Assembly: GCA_009767595.1 (NCBI GenBank)
Contig: VSDK01004744.1
Coordinates: 112,010-176,009, forward strand
Direction: 5' to 3'
Source: Symbiodinium kawagutii
Taxonomy: Eukaryota > Sar > Dinophyceae > Suessiales > Symbiodiniaceae
Length of the DNA stretch: 64,000 nt
Below are positions 51,763-62,049 of the stretch, in pieces. Numbering within the stretch: position 1 is the first letter of the stretch; every line of letters starts with the position of its first letter. The notes below the pieces were generated by a model. The model searched no databases. It had not been told where the DNA came from and saw only the letters and a list, made by a program, of their open reading frames with translations. The translations under genes and the position numbers were made by a program.

Positions 51763-54700
51763 AATCGCAGTCACGAATCCCACGAGTCTTCTCCAGAAAA
51801 CAGGTGAGCTGAGGTCATTCGATGCCCATGTTATCATGGCTGCAGAAACATCTGCGACTGCTGTGACCCAAACACAAGTTACCAAGGAAATGAATCTTCA
51901 CAACTATCGATGTCATTGGTCACCTGAGGTTGATAATCTTAAGGAGACTCATGATGATCGACCATCGTTCCGTGGTGAGGCAATAGGTTGTGCCTTGTTT
52001 ACTAGAATTCCGTCCCGTATGGTTCGGACACCAATTTCCCCAACTCTTTGGGAAACCAAACGATTTGCTGCTTGCATTTGCCGATTTGGTGAACTTGATG
52101 TTGTCTGCGTTTCGGTTTATGGCTTTGCTAATCGACAACTGCAGCTTCAGAAGCACAATGATTTGTTAATGGCACATGTGTTGGAATTTGTCCAGTCTAT
52201 TGGCCTTCCTTTTTTGGTAGGAGGCGATTTTAACGAGGATGTCACTAAGCTTCCAATATGGGAACTGTGGAAACATCATCATGCAATTGAGGCTTTTGGT
52301 TGGTATCAGTCGCATTTTGGCATGCAACTCCCTCCGACATGTAGGGGAGCAACTCGCAATGACACTCTGATTTTTCATGCGGATATTTTGCCATTCATTC
52401 AAGGGATGTCGGTACTGGAGTCGCATCGCATTGAGGATCACACTCCGTTGTTTGTTGACCTGGTATTGTCGGATAAGCCTGAAGATTATATGACCATGGT
52501 CACGCCGAAGTCGTGGGCTACGCTTTCCCCAAAGGCTGATTGCATCGACAAGGGCTACATTAGTCCCATTGACAACGGTAAGATTGACATGGACACTTTG
52601 TCTTCTCCGATGGCATGTCAGCAGGCTCTGATCAAATGGTCGAAGTCAGTTGAAAATGCTGTTCATCATGCGTTGAAGCTTGAAAACATGATGGATCCCA
52701 TTCGCCAGCCTCACAAGGGATTGTCTTCTGCCTTTCGTGGAAGATGTCAGACCAAGATACAACAACATAGAGCACCCATGTCGGTTCCTATGGACAAACA
52801 CGGAGGTTATAATCCACCATGTGAAATTGTTGGTATCAAATCCAAACAGAAAACAAGACAGGTCCGACGCATTTCATCTCTTTTACGTGCCATGTCTTCA
52901 AGGAATGCTAATCATGCCTGCCCAAGGCTTCTACATGAGTGGACAGTGATTCGAAAAGCTGCCGGATATGGTAACAGATGGGATCATTGGATCCTTGCCT
53001 TTGAGCCGATATCCCACATTCCTTGTGGGTTGCCAGACTGTGACATGGTGAATACCATGCTTCAGATCACTAAGACGGATTGTGACATGTTTTGCAATCA
53101 AGAGTTTTATCAGAGAAGAAAATTCTTTGAATACAAGATCAAGATTGATATTCAAGATAATTTTTCAAAAGGCAGTTATGCCATTCTTCGGAAGAAAGAG
53201 CAGTCCATCCTTCATGAAGTGCCATGTGTTCGTGAAGCCCAAGCAGACTTAGTGCGATCTCGAAAGTCACAGCCCACCGTTCGCATTCGTTCAGATGTGC
53301 GTTTTCATTTGAATCATGCTGCTACATTTGGTGACACTTCTGTCCGCATTGTGGCCCAGCATGACAATCAGATCACCCTTGAAACCCATGATAAGGGATT
53401 GCCAGCAAGTGGCATGCTTCGACAACAATCAGTTGCATGCTCGCCCGATGAAATCTTTGATGAATTCGATAATTTCTGGTCACAATACTGGCTTCGTGAT
53501 GCCTATGAAGAACAATTTCAGGACGACACTTGGCAATCACTCAATGATCACATTGACAATTGTCAATTACCCAACATCCCAATCATAGATCTAGGATTGG
53601 ACGACCCTCACAAGTGGGCTCATGCCATCCATACCCTCAAGGAGGGTAAAGCTCACGGAGCATGCGGATGGAGGCACGAAGAACTTCGCCTTCTACCTTT
53701 TCGGTGTATAAGTGACCTATGTGCATTGTTCCAGCCCATCTTTCATGTTGGGCTCACCCAAGGTATGATGATGGCTCGGACAATTTTGCTTCCAAAGCGG
53801 AACATTGTTGACAATTTCAACCATGTTCGGCCTATAACAATTTTGGGTGTGCTGCATAGGCTCATCGGCAAGATAGTGTTTAAAGCTGTGTCAAAGACTT
53901 GGATTCGACACTTGCCACCATGCATTTCGGGCGGATTGCCTGGAAGGGGCGTCAAGGATATAGCCCTTCATCAAAAGGTTTCCATAGAGAAACGTTTAAT
54001 GCTTGACGAGCCCATCGGAGGCTTTAGCCTCGATTTGCAGAAGGCTTTTAATACGTTCCCAAGAAAGCCGCTGATCCGGTTATTCTCCAGACTTGGGGTT
54101 CCAGCCTTTCTTTCCGTTTTCTGGATCCAGTGCTTGAGCCTCATGCAACGTTTCCCACAGCATCGTGGAAGACTCGGTAAAGCTACAAGATCGACAACAG
54201 GTATACCAGAAGGCGATAGCCTTTCGGTTCTTGGAATGCTTGCATTGAGTGCATTGTTTTTCTTCACGGTGGTTAGAGAAAACATCCACCCGTATACCTA
54301 TGCAGACAATTGGTCATGGCATACGTTAGCATGCAGACCTCACTTTTTAGCTTTTCAAGCGATGCTGAACTTAGTCACCCTACTGCGAGTGTTGATTGAT
54401 TTTGCAAAATCATGGCAGTGGGCTACCAACAAAGACTGGCGAAAACAGTTTCATCATGTTCATCTTTTCTTTCCTGCCGAATCATTCGTCATCCCCACCT
54501 TGTCATCGGTTAAGGACTTAGGTGAATATATGCTTTACAATAAGATGCCCAGACTTGGCTTCGTCAAATCCAAATTTGCAGAAGCAAAGAAACGCATTCG
54601 CCAGGTTAAAACATTGCCATGTGACATTCAGACGAAATGCAGGTTGATCCAATCCTCAGCATGGCCGGTTGCATTCTACGCTGCGGATTCTCTGTATGTT

Positions 54701-56932
54701 GGAAGCCAACATTTTCAAGACCTCCGTAGGGCAGTTACTTTGGCGGTTGTTGGAAAAGGGAATTTCCCATCATCATGGCTTGCAGTGCACAACCTTTCCA
54801 AGTATATTTGTGACCCGCTACTCTTTGTATTCACTGCTTTGTGTCGGAGTCTACAACGTTTTGCAAGACAATGTCCACAGATGTTTCATGAGTGTTTTCA
54901 TCGAATGTTGCAACTTGACACACTTGGATCTTTTGGGCCACTGACCACCCTGAAAAGATATGCTCGTGTGTTAGGATGGAAACTCACACCTGAGGCTGAA
55001 CTGATCCATGAGTCCGGATTTCGGATATCATTGATTCAAGACTCCGGAAAATACATTGCCTATGTTCTAAGACAATGGTGGCCGTGGTATATAGTGTCAC
55101 AAAACACTCGTAAAGGCATCAAAGATGTTCAGCCACATTTCCATTTGACACGTTCGGTCTTCCAATCATTCACAGCCTGTGAACAGAAGCTGCTGGTACG
55201 AAACTTTGTTGGCGGATTTCAAACTGAAGTGATCAAATCGGTTTGGTTGCAAGACACGGAGGACAAATGTCCTTTTTGCGGTGATGTTGACAACAGAGCA
55301 CATCAGTTTCTACATTGTCCACACTTTGCAGATGTTCGAGCCAGACACAATAATGCCATGCATGTCCTTGATCAGGAAAGACCAACATGGGTCTATATAC
55401 CGGTGGCATTGGAACATGATGAGGTAAGGATACTACGAAGAATCATGCAGAGCATACAACCAGTCCCACCTGCACCGCCGTTGCCTTTACCCCAGGGACT
55501 ACAGTTGACCACATTCTTCACTGACGGGGGTGCAATACATCCCTGTGATGTTGGAGCCAGACTAGCTGCATTTGCAGTTGTTCAGGATGTGCGGTCTAAT
55601 GTTACACAATTCCACCAACAGAATCTCACAGATTCTTTCCCGGATTTCAGAGTCATCACATCGGGGTTGGTCGGAGGTTCACAGACCACGGCAAGGGGGG
55701 AGTTGATGGCATTCCTTCGAGCACTACAGGCGGCTGTTCAACTTGACTCAGAAATCAGAGTTGACTTTGTGACAGATGCAAAGTATGTCTGGGATCTTGT
55801 CTTGCATATTCTTGACCCGAACAACAATGTTATTGAGATAAACACGTCAAACGTTGACATCATCGAACAAATCATTCCTTTGTGGCAACATCCACGATTC
55901 CAATTGAGAAAAGTGAAAAGCCATCGGAGTATTGAAACGGCCAAGGACAGTGCTGATCTGTATGATATTCTTGGCAATGCAGTGGTTGACAAAGCAGTGA
56001 CAGCAGTGTTGCAGTTTGCACATAAAGACCTCATAGCCATGGCAAATCGCATCGCTGCATTTCATCACGAGGAACAGACTCGTTTGAAGTCGGTTGCCGA
56101 ATTTTTTCTGGACCTGAACCGGACAAGATTGAAGATCATTGAACAAAACAAGGTGCAATCATCCCCAGGAACAATCGTCCAGACAAGGTCCTTACAAGCA
56201 GTCATGCCGAGCAGAATCATGGGTGATGATGCCGCATCCTTTCTTGCATCTTACAAACCAGAGGGCCATACGCAGTTTGCTACTGATGAAATTCCAGATA
56301 TGGAGTGTTTCTTAGCATGCCAACAAGGAGCCAGGCTAGGGATGGCAGTCGTTTTTTGGCTTCAATCCTTGCTGTGGCCACCGGATGTGCAACAGAAGAC
56401 AGATGATGCTTCAGATTGGGGCATAAGTTGGCTTGAATTATTCTTCGATTTTCACATTTCTACTGCCATGACCTTTCCAATTCGTGTGGAAGGTTTGAAA
56501 AAACAAGCAAAATACATTGAGTTTTCTTCTCAAGAAGCAAGTTTGCTCCCACCGCAGAAAAGATCGCCTGCCAATCAGGCTTTTTGCTTGCAGAAGATGA
56601 TATCCACTATTGAGACCATTAGTGGTTTGCAGTTCATTCCCAAATTCAAGAGTCATAAGTGCAGCTCACTCAACCATGTGAATTTGCAAGGTAAGACTAC
56701 AGGAATACCTCGTAGACCAACGCTCAAGCATCCTGATCTTACAATCCATGCTGTTTCTGAGTATTTTGCACTGTGCCATGGTAAACTTGTCCAGGGACAC
56801 GCTTTCCAATGCTTCACTGGTCAGCCATCAATCGATATTCCGGATGTAGTGGATCTGCCAACGGACGAACGGTGTCGGTTGTACCAACGTTTGATGAAGA
56901 GGGCTTCGCGATCGAGAGCTTCTGGTGGCTGA
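51701..56932 (+). CDS. LINE ORF2: APE endonuclease, reverse transcriptase, RNase H
   Basis: Residues are counted from TTG 51701; the first in-frame ATG lies well inside the endonuclease, so the real start is upstream in another frame. APE: VTNPTSLLQK, MAAETSA (Glu), VSVYGF, GGDFNED (Asp176, Asn178), then RIEDHTPLFVDL with the final His. RT: RPITIL, LDLQKAFNTFPR (Asp778), GIPEGDSLS, TYADNWSW (Asp869; the usual second Asp is Asn870). A zinc knuckle, C1190-x2-C1193-x7-H1201-x4-C1206. RNase H: FFTDGG (Asp1275), RGELMA (Glu1334), VTDAKYV (Asp1359), GNAVVDKAV (Asp1430). About 300 further residues are unrecognised. It would nick the target and copy the LINE RNA in the nucleus. Open to TGA at 56930. 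Confidence 0.85.
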   Translation: MLPGLVRPCILVQFRIGDILRIAVTNPTSLLQKTGELRSFDAHVIMAAETSATAVTQTQVTKEMNLHNYRCHWSPEVDNLKETHDDRPSFRGEAIGCALFTRIPSRMVRTPISPTLWETKRFAACICRFGELDVVCVSVYGFANRQLQLQKHNDLLMAHVLEFVQSIGLPFLVGGDFNEDVTKLPIWELWKHHHAIEAFGWYQSHFGMQLPPTCRGATRNDTLIFHADILPFIQGMSVLESHRIEDHTPLFVDLVLSDKPEDYMTMVTPKSWATLSPKADCIDKGYISPIDNGKIDMDTLSSPMACQQALIKWSKSVENAVHHALKLENMMDPIRQPHKGLSSAFRGRCQTKIQQHRAPMSVPMDKHGGYNPPCEIVGIKSKQKTRQVRRISSLLRAMSSRNANHACPRLLHEWTVIRKAAGYGNRWDHWILAFEPISHIPCGLPDCDMVNTMLQITKTDCDMFCNQEFYQRRKFFEYKIKIDIQDNFSKGSYAILRKKEQSILHEVPCVREAQADLVRSRKSQPTVRIRSDVRFHLNHAATFGDTSVRIVAQHDNQITLETHDKGLPASGMLRQQSVACSPDEIFDEFDNFWSQYWLRDAYEEQFQDDTWQSLNDHIDNCQLPNIPIIDLGLDDPHKWAHAIHTLKEGKAHGACGWRHEELRLLPFRCISDLCALFQPIFHVGLTQGMMMARTILLPKRNIVDNFNHVRPITILGVLHRLIGKIVFKAVSKTWIRHLPPCISGGLPGRGVKDIALHQKVSIEKRLMLDEPIGGFSLDLQKAFNTFPRKPLIRLFSRLGVPAFLSVFWIQCLSLMQRFPQHRGRLGKATRSTTGIPEGDSLSVLGMLALSALFFFTVVRENIHPYTYADNWSWHTLACRPHFLAFQAMLNLVTLLRVLIDFAKSWQWATNKDWRKQFHHVHLFFPAESFVIPTLSSVKDLGEYMLYNKMPRLGFVKSKFAEAKKRIRQVKTLPCDIQTKCRLIQSSAWPVAFYAADSLYVGSQHFQDLRRAVTLAVVGKGNFPSSWLAVHNLSKYICDPLLFVFTALCRSLQRFARQCPQMFHECFHRMLQLDTLGSFGPLTTLKRYARVLGWKLTPEAELIHESGFRISLIQDSGKYIAYVLRQWWPWYIVSQNTRKGIKDVQPHFHLTRSVFQSFTACEQKLLVRNFVGGFQTEVIKSVWLQDTEDKCPFCGDVDNRAHQFLHCPHFADVRARHNNAMHVLDQERPTWVYIPVALEHDEVRILRRIMQSIQPVPPAPPLPLPQGLQLTTFFTDGGAIHPCDVGARLAAFAVVQDVRSNVTQFHQQNLTDSFPDFRVITSGLVGGSQTTARGELMAFLRALQAAVQLDSEIRVDFVTDAKYVWDLVLHILDPNNNVIEINTSNVDIIEQIIPLWQHPRFQLRKVKSHRSIETAKDSADLYDILGNAVVDKAVTAVLQFAHKDLIAMANRIAAFHHEEQTRLKSVAEFFLDLNRTRLKIIEQNKVQSSPGTIVQTRSLQAVMPSRIMGDDAASFLASYKPEGHTQFATDEIPDMECFLACQQGARLGMAVVFWLQSLLWPPDVQQKTDDASDWGISWLELFFDFHISTAMTFPIRVEGLKKQAKYIEFSSQEASLLPPQKRSPANQAFCLQKMISTIETISGLQFIPKFKSHKCSSLNHVNLQGKTTGIPRRPTLKHPDLTIHAVSEYFALCHGKLVQGHAFQCFTGQPSIDIPDVVDLPTDERCRLYQRLMKRASRSRASGG

Positions 56933-57073
56933 TGCGGGACCTCGTGTACGTTAATTAAGGTCGCCTGGTGCATGTCCATAGTTGTTTATAGTGCGTGACA
57001 TCCCCCTAATACAGGGTCGGAGTCTCACACAGCGTGCTTTGACTGGCCGCAAGAGCGTAACAAATGGTTGGTT

Positions 57074-57119
57074 GGTCGACTTGCGCATATTTTTCAACTC
57101 AGTTGAAACCATCAACCAG
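57074..57119. repeat. right part of the split family-2 MITE
   Basis: GGTCGACTTGCGCATATTTT ... GAAACCATCAACCAG, completing the copy begun at 45950-46008. Confidence 0.7.
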
Positions 57120-57399
57120 TACCATTGGCAGGTATTGATTTGAACATATCATGTACTGATCCATTTACACCTCGGTTCTAGCCATTTTGCCCCCTGAACA
57201 TCATTGGTTAGTTGGTTGTGAAAGCCTGTACCCCTGGTGAAGATCCTATAAACAACCAGAATAGGGTTTGTCGGTTGACCATAGTTAACCGTTGATCTTG
57301 TTAACCACTCTTAACCATTGACAAGCATGATTCACCCTTATCAAGCACTAAGTGGTTGTTCATTTACTCATGGCTGTTCCCTGGTTAAGATTGACCCAG

Positions 57400-57531
57400 C
57401 TCGCCAATTCATCATCTTCAAATGCTTCGTTCCAATAATCGGCCATCACGGCGGTCGCCGCGAATGTTGCAGGAGTTCATGGAAAACATCACCGAGGAAA
57501 TGATGGAGTTGGCCAACAACAACGTGACCTG
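57400..57531 (+). CDS. exon candidate 1 of in-phase run V
   Basis: After TTGACCCAG one base, 43 codons and two bases, donor GTGAAC. They include RSNNRPSRRSPRMLQEFMEN and ITEEMMELANNNVT. Very coding-like; seven islands from here to 62531 join in consistent phase. Product not recognised. Confidence 0.55.
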
Positions 57532-57826
57532 GTGAACATGTCTCCATTCTTGTATAGATATGGCTGTTGGTCAAGGGCCCCTGGACCCTTGGTGAAAACC
57601 CCAGAAGTAACCAAACTAGTATTTAACTGGGATGTTCATCGACCCATTTTTTGGTTTGTTTTGTCTTGACCCGTAGCCATATAAGTTGGGTGCCCGTATT
57701 GTTGCTGCTTCTGCTTTGCCATTCTTTATTGGGTTATTGCTGCTGTTGTTGATCTTGCTGTTCCTTTCTTCTTGTAGTTGCTCTTGCTGCTGCGTTTGGT
57801 GTTGTTGACCACTACTGGTTGGTGGT

Positions 57827-57853
57827 GCTGCTGCTGCTGCTGCTGCTGCTGCT
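57827..57853. repeat. TGC trinucleotide microsatellite
   Basis: (TGC)n tract, part of a wider TTG/CTG-rich stretch from 57700. Confidence 0.8.
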
Positions 57854-57928
57854 TATCAATCTCCATGAAGTGTCCACCATCGGCCGGTTGCATTTGGTTG
57901 CTTTTCTGCTGGTTTTGAACATTGCTAG

Positions 57929-57975
57929 GGCACCCGCGCCCACCAGCGCAGCGCCAGCCCTGGAGAATACACAGG
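57929..57975 (+). CDS. exon candidate 2 of in-phase run V
   Basis: One base completes the codon left at 57531, then APAPTSAAPALENTQ and one base, ending at GTGGGA. Short and Pro/Ala-rich; supported mainly by phase. Confidence 0.35.
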
Positions 57976-58394
57976 GTGGGAACCGCCAGGGATCTTTCAC
58001 TTAGGTTGTTCACCATGATTATGATGAATAGTTCCCCATTAGTGAATCATGGCAGTGAAGCATCAAGGCTTTTGAATAATGGTTGATTATGGTTGATCAT
58101 GGGGGTATCATTGGTTGACTGTTGACTTAGTTAATTTACTGAGCCAATTCCAGTAGCTATCAGTTATGGATAGTTATGGTCTTAGCTGTGAGACAAGCCA
58201 ACTTGTAATCTGGGGATACCACTCTGTGTAGATGTCCCATGATATTCCCGGAATGACATGGAATGGCCATGACCTGCGTGGTTGTTTTGGATCCAGGGCA
58301 ACCCAGGGATGATGAAACACCAAGGGCTGCAGATGTGAATGGGGTCAGCGAAATGTTTAGCATCATGGGTGACCCACTATGGATCATTATATAT

Positions 58395-58466
58395 TTGGTT
58401 GGTGGTTTGATTGACATGTTTTATTGTCCTAGCAATTGTTAACAAGGGGTTGCAACCACCAACCAG
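58395..58466. repeat. MITE-like element, family 2 (internally deleted copy)
   Basis: TTGGTTGGTGGTTTGATTGA ... AACAAGGGGTTGCAACCACC AACCAG. The middle part with ATATTTTTCAT is missing. Confidence 0.6.
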
Positions 58467-58882
58467 ATAAGCATTCTTGATAGTGTCACTATTAATTAGC
58501 GGGTCACTCCTCATAATCGACCAATATTGATAATAATTCATCACTAGAGAATTGATAACCTAATCATTCAGCATGGATCAAAGCGGCTGCATCACATTGA
58601 GGTCACTACTATCAGTTACCCATAACCGACGAATCGACCACACTGCTCAGCATACCAGCCACATTCACAAATTGATCATAAGTTCACTGATCTATCATCC
58701 ATTGGCAAGAACTTATAGTCAACTAAAGATCAAAATCAACGATTTGAACCATTGATAATTACTGTAATTCAATGGACCATTGATAGTTAATGATAGTTAC
58801 TATACTATATTGATATATTGATAGTTAATGATAGTTACTATACTTCAATGAACCATTGATCACTATTGATGCTGACCCCAAG

Positions 58883-59015
58883 ATGATCCTTTGCACGCGG
58901 CCGGCGCCGAGGTTTCCTGCAACAATTCCAAGGATGAGTCGGGTGCATACCGTCGTCTTTCGAAGCAGCAGAAGGAGGTGCGCGGGGAGGTTGCATCAGC
59001 TGGCCGAACCATGCG
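58883..59015 (+). CDS. exon candidate 3 of in-phase run V
   Basis: Two bases, 43 codons and two bases between AAG and GTTCAA. They include AEVSCNNSKDESGAYRRLSK and QKEVRGEVASAGRTM. The in-frame TGA upstream lies just before the acceptor. Strong codon composition. Confidence 0.55.
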
Positions 59016-59400
59016 GTTCAATGGTGGATGATTGATGACTCAACCAGCCCCTGGTCAGTGGATGGATTACTGACTTAAGTAACCATAGCTATATCTACCA
59101 CCATGATTTACCACAGCCATTCCTAGCCATCATGAACCAGCCCCTGGTTAATGGTTAGGTTCCTAGCCATTACTAACCACGGTTCGATGTTGGTTGGAAG
59201 ATGGGAGCAGTTCGGACTGGCACATGCACCATGGAACCAACTGTATCCCAGAGGATTCCATGCTCAACTGACTGATCGTTGGGAGGGAGTGAGGCCAGGA
59301 GGCAGGGGTATCCCTATCTTTGAAAGGGGAACCAGCTGGAGCTACAGCAGTCGCTATCCCAATGGTAGCTTCAATTACTTTGCTGGTGGTTAACAAAATA

Positions 59401-59500
59401 GTGGTTTCTCAAAATAGGGGTACCCCCAAATCACCCTATATCAACCATTTCTATTCATAAACCAACCATTTTTTGGGTCCCCTATTTTGGGAAACCACCA
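59401..59500. repeat. MITE-like element, family 1
   Basis: GTGGTTTCTCAAAATAGGGG at the left; CCCCTATTTTGGGAAACCAC at the right; 100 bp. Confidence 0.7.
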
Positions 59501-59600
59501 AATAATGCTTCATAACTGTTATTCATGGTTGATAATTAACGTATGGATAGCAACTCATAATCAGCAATGGTTAGTAATGCGGATAACAACGGTTCCCCAG

Positions 59601-59643
59601 CCGCAGATTCCGCGCACAACTGGTCAAAGGACAGAATTACCAA
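59601..59643 (+). CDS. exon candidate 4 of in-phase run V
   Basis: After TTCCCCAG one base and RRFRAQLVKGQNYQ, ending phase 0 if a GA donor (59644) is used. Another frame (ADSAHNWSKDRITKSHNLD) is open through a longer stretch, so this is the weakest link of the run. Confidence 0.35.
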
Positions 59644-59673
59644 GAGTCACAACTTGGATGTTTCAGCAAGATC

Positions 59674-59788
59674 TGGCTATGGGTCAAGCAGTTAACCAGC
59701 CAACTAATGGGGGATTTCCACCAACAATACAAAGGAAAACAATGGTTAATGATGGGGAACCAGGGGTACGGGGTTTTGACCCACTGCC
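59674..59788. repeat. MITE-like element, family 3
   Basis: GGCTATGGGTCAA at the left and TTTTGACCCACTGCC at the right, with the same interior as the 3402-3512 copy. Confidence 0.65.
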
Positions 59789-59839
59789 AGATCTTTAGAA
59801 TATTGTGTGTTTGTTTGCTTTGTGCATAGTGTAACGATG

Positions 59840-60330
59840 TATTTATTTGAATGTGTACGCATACGCATACACATGCACTTATATAAACGGAGAGACATCC
59901 CCCCACACACACACACACAGACACACACACACACTATGCTTTGATACACACATGTCGTTATGCGTATCTATATATAATTATTTTTTCTATATATACAAAG
60001 ATATATGTATTCTTTCATTTACATACAAATATGTCTTCATATGGATGCTTATACATATACATAGTTATGAACTTATATATATATATATACATATGTTTAT
60101 TTATTTGTACATGCATACGTATCTACACAAGCGTTCCCATATATATATATATACACATATTTATATTTATTCATTTATTGTTGAAACACACATACATACA
60201 TGCTCACATTTACACATATATTTGTATATGTATGTGTTTTCATTTGTTTACATCAATCCAAACCATATAGACATTTTTACATATGTCCTTTTTTTGTACA
60301 TACATAAATTTGTGTGATAAATAAATTGAA
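59840..60330. repeat. AC and TA/CATA-rich low-complexity tract
   Basis: CACACACA at 59901-59935, then CATATATATA-type DNA to about 60320. The 100-150-codon frames here are artefacts of this composition. Confidence 0.75.
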
Positions 60331-60457
60331 AATCGTATAGATATGGGTCTTGGTCAATACAGCATATCAGCAAACATGGCTAAGCTTTCATTTTCGGATG
60401 CTCACTGTAAGTAAAAGGCTCTGACCAATAGCCACAAACGAGTTCATTCATGTGCAG

Positions 60458-60523
60458 GTGCACAAAGAGTTCAACCCCAGTCTTTGCATACAGACAGCAA
60501 CCGTTGCATACAAAGATAGCAAG
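60458..60523 (+). CDS. exon candidate 5 of in-phase run V
   Basis: TGTGCAG acceptor, 22 codons phase 0-0 (VHKEFNPSLCIQTATVAYKD, SK), donor GTGCAG. Confidence 0.5.
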
Positions 60524-61445
60524 GTGCAGAAATTTTGATGGAGCCGCCCTCTTCTCAGCACAAACACAGGAATTGGGATTTATGTTGCTGCCTGAGCTGC
60601 CTTTCTTTCCCACCTCAAGATAATTCAAGGGTGCCACCGCCGTCTTTCCCTTTTTTCGACGCTGCATACACCTTTCTTATGTCATAACCAACCACTAACC
60701 ATCCATCAACCATCCATACACCATCCATTCACCAACGAGAAAGCAACCAGAAACACCAGCCATCCTCACCAACCCGACACGCCACCCGATATATCTATAT
60801 ATATATATATATAGATCAACATCACACAACTATTGAACAAAAAGATGGTGGGCCCATTGAAAAGCTATTTGGCTATTTGTCAGTTCAGCCTGTACCCCTG
60901 GTGTACCATCATGAACCCTTCTATTCCAATTCCAACTATCATTATTGTCTTGGTTACTATCCGCCATAGCCAACCATTATTGGCCATTACAATCCACCAT
61001 TGTTAGCTAATCATTTACAACCATCAACCAATATTTTGGAAGTTGGTTTCCCCCATCAAAATTGATGGTGAGTTGGTGTACATATCCCCTATTATTTTCG
61101 TTCTTATACCCTTTGATCAACCATGATCCAGCTAATTGACCATCATTGATGGCCATTGTTGGTTTTTGTCCCCCTATTATTGTTGGTTATTTTCCATCGT
61201 GTTCCTTATCATTAACCCTTGATTATTGGTGGTTCAATATTGTTCCGTGGCCATATCTTCCATGGCTAGTTGCTTAGTTAACTACCCCCAGTATCAATCA
61301 TCAACCCATATTCGCCATTGGTCACTGACTATCGGTTCCTAAGCATTGGTTGCAAACCGTTGGTCGGTCAAATGTTGGTGAAATGTTTAACTATTGATCC
61401 GCCGGTTGGTCGCTGCACCCAGGTGCACCCAACTTGCCGTGTCAG

Positions 61446-61535
61446 GTGGACAAGATCTTGCACAACTGGGAGGAGATGAACAAGGCCCAGGCGTGCAAAC
61501 GGAGCAAGCGGATCGGCTGGCGCATCGCAGTCCTG
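61446..61535 (+). CDS. exon candidate 6 of in-phase run V
   Basis: 30 codons, phase 0-0, between CCGTGTCAG and GTGAAC. They include KILHNWEEMNKAQACKRSKR and IGWRIAVL. Charged, GC-ending codons; one of the clearest exons. Confidence 0.6.
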
Positions 61536-62003
61536 GTGAACCCTGGATGGAATCATCGCTTGAAATCGGTCAATATCATGGTGAATCTTGGGTTAATCAG
61601 TGGTTGGCGTGGGCATTAGGTCAGCTATGGCGAACTGGGGATAGTAGCTGGAATATGGCGGATAGTAGCCAAACAATACTAGCTGGAATGCAATAGTTAA
61701 TGATAGTACACCAGGGGTATGTACAGGGTATTGACCCACAGCCATTTAGGTCCACAACTGCTGCGTAGGGTTCAAACAGTCGACTTGTCATGATTTGTTT
61801 TAGAAGGGAACGTCATGGGCCTCGGAAACAACCATACCGGACAATGCCATAGATATTTCTGGTTCTTTCGGGCACCAGATATGTGCAAGTCCCGAGGTTG
61901 CTTGGCTCGCAGCTGAAATGGGTGCCCTCGCGGATTTTTCTTGGTTCTATGATGATGGTTTATCATGGGAATGGCTGATCAAGAATGGTTGATAATGGTT
62001 AGT

Positions 62004-62049
<46 letters not shown>

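Larger units (their letters stand above)
46009..57058 (+). mobile_element. full-length LINE (non-LTR retrotransposon) encoding a DNA methyltransferase
   Basis: AACAAATGGTTGGTT at 45994-46008 recurs exactly at 57059-57073, giving a 15-bp target duplication inside a family-2 MITE and fixing both ends. The 11,050-bp element begins with a spliced-leader-like sequence, has a 69-bp leader, ORF1 (methyltransferase), a short bridge, ORF2 (APE-RT-RNase H) and a 126-bp tail without poly(A). It resembles the DNMT-bearing LINEs I recall from Symbiodiniaceae. Both ORFs are long and open, so the insertion is young, though a stop and a frame change separate ORF1 from ORF2. Confidence 0.85.

Noticed and set aside
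59847..60317. 156- and 109-codon frames
   Set aside because: Produced by CA/TA-rich low-complexity DNA; peptides are Tyr/Ile/His repeats.
60380..60667. 95-codon minus-strand frame
   Set aside because: Overlaps the in-phase + strand exon at 60458-60523 and shows no start or splice support.
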